Assembly (NCBI GenBank): GCA_030848705.1
Contig: CM061238.1
Location: forward strand, 75,230,685 to 75,294,684
Source of the DNA: Heracleum sosnowskyi
Lineage: Eukaryota > Streptophyta > Magnoliopsida > Apiales > Apiaceae
Direction of reading: 5' to 3'
DNA: 64,000 nucleotides
Below the pieces are notes generated by a model. That model was not told the DNA's origin. It saw only the letters and a list, made by a program, of their open reading frames with translations, and made no database searches. The position numbers and the translations under genes were made by a program. Below are positions 59,265-64,000 of the stretch, piece by piece (positions within the stretch are counted from its first letter, which is position 1; every line of letters starts with the position of its first letter).

Positions 59265-59525
59265 TTATTCTATGATTTTATTAACTAGTTCTAAGACTTC
59301 TTCCTTAATCTCTTCTTCAGAGCGACCTTCTTTTTCAAGAAGGGCCTGAAGCTCCTTTTCTTCTTCCACAGCCTTGGCTTCTTCTTCCTTAGCCTTGGCC
59401 TCCTTTTCCTCATCAATCTCATCCATGGCGTCCAACAACATTTCAAAGAGCTCGTCGATCTCTTCATTGTCGGGTTCACTATCACACTTCTTTAGACCAA
59501 CTTCAATTCCTACTTTGTTTTCCAT
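59265..59525 (-). CDS. TE-E small acidic protein, 86 aa
   Basis: An ATG-started open frame (MENKVGIEVGLKKCDSE) lies between pol and the large accessory ORF. After residue 20 it is almost wholly acidic and alpha-helical in composition, with EEIDELFEMLLDAMDEID and runs of KEEE/VEEEKEL, ending in EEVLELVNKIIE. A coiled coil is likely. No family is recognised. A clear TATA box lies 46-51 bases upstream of its ATG. It could be a partner of Gag or the accessory protein, a captured host exon, or a chance frame; the promoter and helical pattern favour a real gene. Confidence 0.6.
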   Translation of the reverse strand: MENKVGIEVGLKKCDSEPDNEEIDELFEMLLDAMDEIDEEKEAKAKEEEAKAVEEEKELQALLEKEGRSEEEIKEEVLELVNKIIE

Positions 59526-59570
59526 TATTTACTTTAAAACTGAGAGCAGACTGGTGAAACCTAAGGTTAA

Positions 59571-59576
59571 TTTATA
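59571..59576 (-). promoter_or_regulatory. TATA box before the 86-aa ORF
   Basis: GCCTATAAATTAACC in element sense, 46-51 bases upstream of the start codon. This leaves room for a transcription start about 30 bases downstream and a short leader. It lies well inside the element, far from the LTR promoter. Confidence 0.55.
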
Positions 59577-59930
59577 GGCAAAACCGTCTAAGGATTAAAG
59601 TCTAATGGTCAACAGTTAGAGTACCCATACAACTACCACAAAAGTAATTAATGGTCGTGTCCTCCTTTAATCCTACAGATTAATGCAAAAGAGTGTGAAA
59701 GTCCAATGGAACAGATTTTTAACTCTCAAACTTAACAGATAACCACATTAAAGTCATACGCGGTTTAAAAAATATGAGACTGGCACAAAAATACTGACAT
59801 GAGTAGTCAAATCAACACATGCTGTCACATAACAGACATAACCAAGTAGACAGTAACTTCTCTTGACAGCAGGTTTGAAGTTGCTGTCATGAGCTTCAAA
59901 AAAAATTGAAAATTTAGAAACCTTAGTAAG
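59577..59930 (-). other. TE-E spacer after pol
   Basis: About 350 bp with no coding signal, holding GACAG words near 59820-59895 and AT-rich DNA. It would contain the upstream part of any promoter for the 86-aa ORF. Confidence 0.5.
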
Positions 59931-62900
59931 TTAACATACCAGATTCAGCATTCCCAATTCACTTACCAACCTGTTGAAGGTTGCTTCATCCAATGGCTTA
60001 GTGAAGATGTCAGCAAGTTGCTTGTCAGTTGGGACATAAATCAGCTTCACAGTTCCTTGTTCAACATGCTCTCTGATAAAGTGATGTCTTATATCAATGT
60101 GCTTTGTCCTAGAGTGTTGAACTGGATTGTCTGAGATGGCTATGGCACTAGTGTTGTCACAGTAAATAGGAATATCTCTTAACACTAGACCATAATCTAG
60201 AAGTTGACTTTTCATCCATAGAATTTGTGCACAGCAACTGCCTGCAGCAATATACTCAGCTTCTGCTGTTGAGGTAGAAACTGAATGCTGCTTCTTGCTA
60301 AACCATGATACCAATCTTCCACCAAGAAATTGACAGCTACCAGTAGTACTTTTTCTGTCAATCTTGCATCCAGCATAGTCTGAGTCTGAGTAGCCAATTA
60401 GATCAAATCCAGTATTCTTAGGATACCAAAGGCCTAGGTTAGGTGTGCCTTTTAAGTATCTAAAGATTCTCTTGATGGCTACCAAGTGTGACTCCTTTGG
60501 ATCACTTTGAAACCTTGCACAAAGACATGTAGCAAACATGATGTCAGGTCTGCTAGCTGTTAGGTATAGGAGGGATCCTACCATGCCTCTATAAGTGTTT
60601 GAGTCAACTTTCTTTCCTTTAGGATCAAGATCCAGACTAGTTGCTGTGGACATTGGTGTCCTTGCTGGAGATGAATCTTCCAAGTTGAACTTTTTGAGAA
60701 GTTCCTTGATATACTTAGCTTGACTTATGAAGATTCCATCAGTTTGTTGAAGAATTTGTAACCCTAGAAAGAATGACAATTCTCCCATCATGCTCATCTC
60801 ATATTTGTTGCTCATGAGATGGGAAAACTTCTCACACAGCTTCTCATTTGTAGAACCAAAAATGATATCATCCACATAGATTTGTACCAGAATGATGTCC
60901 TTGCCATGATGCTTGTAGAAAAGTGTCTTGTCCACAACTCCTCTGGTAAACTGGTTTTCCAGAAGAAAGGTGGAAAGTGTGTCATACCATGCCCTGGGTG
61001 CTTGCTTTAGTCCATACAAAGCTTTGAAGAGTTTGTACACAAAGTTATGCATGTCAGCATCCTCAAACCCTGGTGGCTGTTCCACATACACTTCTTCTTC
61101 CAGTTCTCCATTTAGAAAGGCACTTTTGACATCCATCTGAAATACTTTGAAGTTGCAGTGTGCAGCATAAGCTAGAAAGATTCTTATAGCTTCAAGTCTG
61201 GCAACAGGAGCAAATGTCTCATCATAATCTATTCCCTCCTGTTGACAGTAACCTTTAGCCACTAGTCTTGCTTTGTTCCTTGTCACCAATCCATTTTCAT
61301 CAAGTTTGTTTCTGAAAACCCACTTGGTCTCAATAACTGACTTTCCCTTAGGTCTTGGAACCAATCTCCATACATTGTTTCTTTCAAACTGATTTAGCTC
61401 TTCTTGCATGGCTATCACCCAGTCAGAATCCAACAATGCTTCATCAATTGTCTTGGGTTCCATTTGTGACAGGAAGCATGAGAACATGCTGTCAGCAGAG
61501 ACTTTGTTCCTTGTCCTCACACCAGAATTGGGATCACCAATTATAAGGTCATTTGTGTGGTCCTTGGTCCACCTGGTGATTCTGGGCAAGCTGCTTGATT
61601 GAACAGGAACACTTGCTTCAGCTTGTTGAGTTGAATGCTCATCAGTTTCATTGTCTCCACCATGTTCTTCATTTTCTCCAGAGTCAACACTGTTCTGAAT
61701 GTTAGATGTTATGGTGTGTGATTGAGCTGGAGTTTGAATGACAGTAGTGGTGTTGACAGCATCTTTGTCAACTTCAACAATTTGAGTGAAGCTAGGTTCT
61801 TCATCTACAATCTCCTCAGCTTCCAGGTATCCTTGATTCTCAAATCTAAATGTCTGCATCTTTCCTTCTTCATGCAGTCCTGGAAACTTGGTTTCATCAA
61901 ATGTGACATTAACACTTTCTTCAATAATCCTGTGTTCTATGACATAAACTCTGTAGGCAGTCCTTTCTGTGCTGTAACCCATGAATAATCCTTCAAAAGC
62001 CTTGGTGTCAAATTTTCCTTTCTTCTCATGGTTGTCTTTCATCATAAAGCATTTGCTCCCAAACACATGAAAATATTTGACAGTAGGTTTCTTTCCAGTT
62101 AGCAGACAGTAAGGAGTACTTGCATGAGTTTTGTTGATCATGGTTCTGTTCTGAGTATAACAGGCTGTGTTGATAGCTTCAGCCCAGAAATATGTTGGCA
62201 ACTTAGCATCATGCAACATAGTTCTAGCTGCTTCAATGAGAGTCCTGTTCTTTCTTTCTACAACTCCATTCTGCTGTGGAGTTCTTGCAGCAGAGAATTG
62301 TTGTACAATTCCTTCATCTTTACAGAAATTTCCAAGAGTGGCATTTCTGAATTCTGTACCATTGTCACTCCTCAAGATTTGAACTTTTGAGTTTGGGGTT
62401 CTATCAAGAACTCTGACTTGATCAATAATCACTTGAGCAGCTTCATCTTTGGATTCAAGAAATTTCACCCAAGTGTACCTTGAGTAATCATCCACCATTA
62501 CCAAGGCATACCTCTTTCTGGCCATAGATGGTACATTGACTGGTCCAAAGAGGTCCATGTGAATCAACTTGAGTGCTTCTGTGTTGGTGTTTACTTGTTT
62601 GGACTTGTGCACAGCTCTTCTCAGTTTGCCCATTTGACAATCTTCACACAGTCCTTCTTGACAGAATTCCTGTTGGGGCAAACCTCTCACTAACTCCTTC
62701 TTCATCAGAATATTCATTGTCTTGAAGTTGAGATGTGAGAGCTTCATGTGCCAAAGCATACTGTCACCAACAGTAGCCTTACTGTAAAAACAGTAAACTT
62801 TATCCTTCTTTGTTGAGCTTAGATCAGCAACAAACAAGCTTCCTTTTCTGACCCCTTTTAGAGAGAGGCTTCCATCCTTCTTGTGATAGATGTTGCAAAC

Positions 62901-63179
62901 CATCATGTCAAAATCAACCTTAAATCCTCTGTCACTGAATTGGCTGACACTGAGTAGGTTGTGCTTCAATCCATCCACAAGAGCAATATCTTCAATGACA
63001 ACATTTCCAATTTCCAGACAGCCATATCCCACTGTGTAACCCTTGCTGTTGTCTCCAAAGGTTATGATTGGGCCAGCTTTCTCTACATAATGTGATAGCA
63101 GGGCTTTATCACCTGTCATGTGTCTTGAGCAACCACTGTCAATTATCCACATGACCTGATTTTTCTTCTTACCCTGCAA
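59931..63179 (-). CDS. TE-E pol polyprotein (protease, integrase, RT, RNase H), intact
   Basis: About 1,080 codons without interruption. The protease has WIIDSGCSRHMTG (active Asp near residue 14). The GAG-pre-integrase domain (MLWHMKLSHLNF ... CEDC) is near 140-185. The integrase has Asp near 209 (HMDLFGPVN), RSDNGTEF and NGVVERKNRTL, completing D,D35E. The RT spans roughly 600-850, with VAKGYCQQEGIDYDETFAPV, FQMDVKSAFLNG and the catalytic IYVDDIIFGS. RNase H has SDSDYAGCKID, STAEAEYIAAGS and YCDNTSAI, and the end is KQLADIFTKPL. Typical Sirevirus length and order. The frame begins after the gag TAG with TTG-CAG-GGT-AAG rather than an ATG, so it must be entered by readthrough or splicing. 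Confidence 0.95.
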   Translation of the reverse strand: MQGKKKNQVMWIIDSGCSRHMTGDKALLSHYVEKAGPIITFGDNSKGYTVGYGCLEIGNVVIEDIALVDGLKHNLLSVSQFSDRGFKVDFDMMVCNIYHKKDGSLSLKGVRKGSLFVADLSSTKKDKVYCFYSKATVGDSMLWHMKLSHLNFKTMNILMKKELVRGLPQQEFCQEGLCEDCQMGKLRRAVHKSKQVNTNTEALKLIHMDLFGPVNVPSMARKRYALVMVDDYSRYTWVKFLESKDEAAQVIIDQVRVLDRTPNSKVQILRSDNGTEFRNATLGNFCKDEGIVQQFSAARTPQQNGVVERKNRTLIEAARTMLHDAKLPTYFWAEAINTACYTQNRTMINKTHASTPYCLLTGKKPTVKYFHVFGSKCFMMKDNHEKKGKFDTKAFEGLFMGYSTERTAYRVYVIEHRIIEESVNVTFDETKFPGLHEEGKMQTFRFENQGYLEAEEIVDEEPSFTQIVEVDKDAVNTTTVIQTPAQSHTITSNIQNSVDSGENEEHGGDNETDEHSTQQAEASVPVQSSSLPRITRWTKDHTNDLIIGDPNSGVRTRNKVSADSMFSCFLSQMEPKTIDEALLDSDWVIAMQEELNQFERNNVWRLVPRPKGKSVIETKWVFRNKLDENGLVTRNKARLVAKGYCQQEGIDYDETFAPVARLEAIRIFLAYAAHCNFKVFQMDVKSAFLNGELEEEVYVEQPPGFEDADMHNFVYKLFKALYGLKQAPRAWYDTLSTFLLENQFTRGVVDKTLFYKHHGKDIILVQIYVDDIIFGSTNEKLCEKFSHLMSNKYEMSMMGELSFFLGLQILQQTDGIFISQAKYIKELLKKFNLEDSSPARTPMSTATSLDLDPKGKKVDSNTYRGMVGSLLYLTASRPDIMFATCLCARFQSDPKESHLVAIKRIFRYLKGTPNLGLWYPKNTGFDLIGYSDSDYAGCKIDRKSTTGSCQFLGGRLVSWFSKKQHSVSTSTAEAEYIAAGSCCAQILWMKSQLLDYGLVLRDIPIYCDNTSAIAISDNPVQHSRTKHIDIRHHFIREHVEQGTVKLIYVPTDKQLADIFTKPLDEATFNRLVSELGMLNLVC

Positions 63180-63191
63180 AACAGAATGTTT

Positions 63192-64000
63192 CTAAATTGC
63201 ATATGGTACCCAATCTTTGTTGGGTCCTGCAGTTTCAGTGTTCCCTGAGTTTCTTCCAGTCACAACATCACAAGCATTATCAAAGACTTCCTGTTTGACT
63301 TCTCTTTTCACCCACTTAGGTTTAGAATTGGACTTGGTCCTTTTCTTAGTGGATGAAGCCTTCTTGCTGTTGCCAGCAGGCTCAGAAGTCTCAACAGTGT
63401 TTAGGTATGAGCATTTTTCAGTAGAGAGAACAGGTAAGTTAAAGCATGTACTCATGGCAGTGATTTTGCATGGCATACAATCAATGTTATTACAGACACT
63501 CATAGTTCTATGCATAAGGGGGGTTCTGTGTAAGTTACCATTGAGTTCAGTTGCATTGATCTTATCCTCAATTGGTTTCTTACAAACATGTGTTAAGTGA
63601 TGTGTAGATCCACAGTTATTGCATAGTTTCCTAGAAGCACCTCCAACATTAGTGTATCCATTTCCTTTGTTGACACCTACCTTACCATTCCTGTTCCTAG
63701 ACTTGGGAGTCACTGGATTGACAGTATGTTCAGAAGTTGCTGTCGAACTATCCTTGACAGTATCTTTTAATCCTACTGTCTTGACAGAAGGTTTGAGAGT
63801 TACTGTCTTGGAATCATTCTTGACAGTATCTTTGAAAGATTCTGTCTTGCCAATCGTGACAGCATCCTTTGAACTTACTGTCTGATCGCTTGGTAAGTTT
63901 ACTGTCTTGGGGATTGTGACAGTATCCTTTCCTTCCTTGAATGTGCTGTCAACACCTTCATCCTCATCAAGAATTTCTTGTTTGATGAGCATGGCTTCTT
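63192..64000 (-). CDS. TE-E gag, 3' part, continues past the window
   Basis: Open from the window edge to TAG at 63192-63194. It is rich in DTVK, KTV and AV motifs written by CTGTC words, followed by NRNGKVGVNKGNGY and a CX2CX4HX4C zinc knuckle (CNNCGSTHHLTHVC). The end DWVPYAI matches the VWVPKCSN end of the TE-A/B gag. Pol follows in the same frame four codons after the stop. The N-terminal capsid part is not in the window. Confidence 0.88.
   Translation of the reverse strand, partial: EAMLIKQEILDEDEGVDSTFKEGKDTVTIPKTVNLPSDQTVSSKDAVTIGKTESFKDTVKNDSKTVTLKPSVKTVGLKDTVKDSSTATSEHTVNPVTPKSRNRNGKVGVNKGNGYTNVGGASRKLCNNCGSTHHLTHVCKKPIEDKINATELNGNLHRTPLMHRTMSVCNNIDCMPCKITAMSTCFNLPVLSTEKCSYLNTVETSEPAGNSKKASSTKKRTKSNSKPKWVKREVKQEVFDNACDVVTGRNSGNTETAGPNKDWVPYAI

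Larger units (their letters stand above)
52395..64000 (-). mobile_element. TE-E: Sirevirus of the TE-D family, open at the right edge
   Basis: The 3' LTR (52395-53451), polypurine tract, accessory ORF, a small extra ORF, pol and the 3' part of gag are present in the usual order on the minus strand. Every visible gene is open. The 5' part of gag and the 5' LTR lie beyond the window. The element inserted into TE-F just upstream of that element's accessory ORF. The expected left target duplication would be AATAC (52390-52394); its partner is outside. Confidence 0.92.

Noticed and set aside
1..64000. TE-D (plus) and TE-E (minus) LTRs as the two ends of one large element
   Set aside because: They are homologous but in opposite orientation, as are their accessory ORFs. 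LTRs of one element are direct repeats. They are two insertions of the same family.
1..64000. tRNA, rRNA, CRISPR or bacterial operon features
   Set aside because: I saw no tRNA cloverleaf, rRNA segment, spaced direct-repeat array or Shine-Dalgarno-led gene cluster. The regular repeats present are LTRs and element words.

Overview
The window is eukaryotic, a plant nuclear genome. About nine tenths of it is LTR retrotransposon sequence, and none of it looks bacterial. The dominant elements are Ty1/copia elements of the Sirevirus (SIRE/Maximus) type. Their order is gag, then protease-integrase-reverse transcriptase-RNase H, then a long accessory ORF in the place often called 'env-like'. Primer sites match initiator tRNA-Met. 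The rest is long-LTR Ty3/gypsy chromovirus sequence (Tekay/Del-like) and scraps of host DNA. The sequence points to a eudicot-type genome but not to a species.

Layout. 1-5189: 3' part of a decayed plus-strand Sirevirus, TE-D, ending in an LTR. 5190-6500: host DNA with a dead FAR1-domain fragment (plus) and part of a broken host gene (minus). 6501-43412: TE-A, a minus-strand Sirevirus flanked by the 5-bp duplication GTCTC. Inside the TE-A pol gene, 14096-39931 is TE-B, a younger member of the same family, flanked by GACAT. Inside the TE-B accessory ORF, 16596-30394 is TE-C, a chromovirus with two 4,900-bp LTRs, flanked by ACCAT. This is a three-level nest with all three target duplications readable. 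43413-48376: host DNA, holding the other part of the gene split by TE-A and a solo LTR (43783-47487) in its apparent intron. 48377-52394: 3' part of TE-F, a third Sirevirus family. 52395-64000: TE-E (minus), same family as TE-D, inserted in TE-F; it runs off the window and is the only element here whose visible genes are all open.

How the genes work together. In each Sirevirus, Gag forms the particle. Pol supplies protease, integrase and RT/RNase H. The accessory protein has unknown function; it has a shared N-terminal domain (signature KEW..xFD), a long disordered middle and a coiled coil followed by KGEK/KKGEK. TE-A is dead: its RT has lost the YVDD box and several codons are nonsense. TE-B carries single nonsense codons in gag and pol and is split by TE-C. 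TE-C is nearly new by its LTRs, yet its gag-pol is gutted, so it was probably mobilised in trans.

Most interesting signal. Each Sirevirus family carries its own short word scattered through LTR, spacers and coding sequence: ATCAGGAT in TE-A/B, GACAG(T) in TE-D/E, CAGAGTTT in TE-F. In each family the word sits mainly in one orientation in the LTR and mainly in the other in much of the internal region. In TE-E, two accessory genes also have promoter-like sequences of their own, one being an 86-residue acidic protein behind a clear TATA box.
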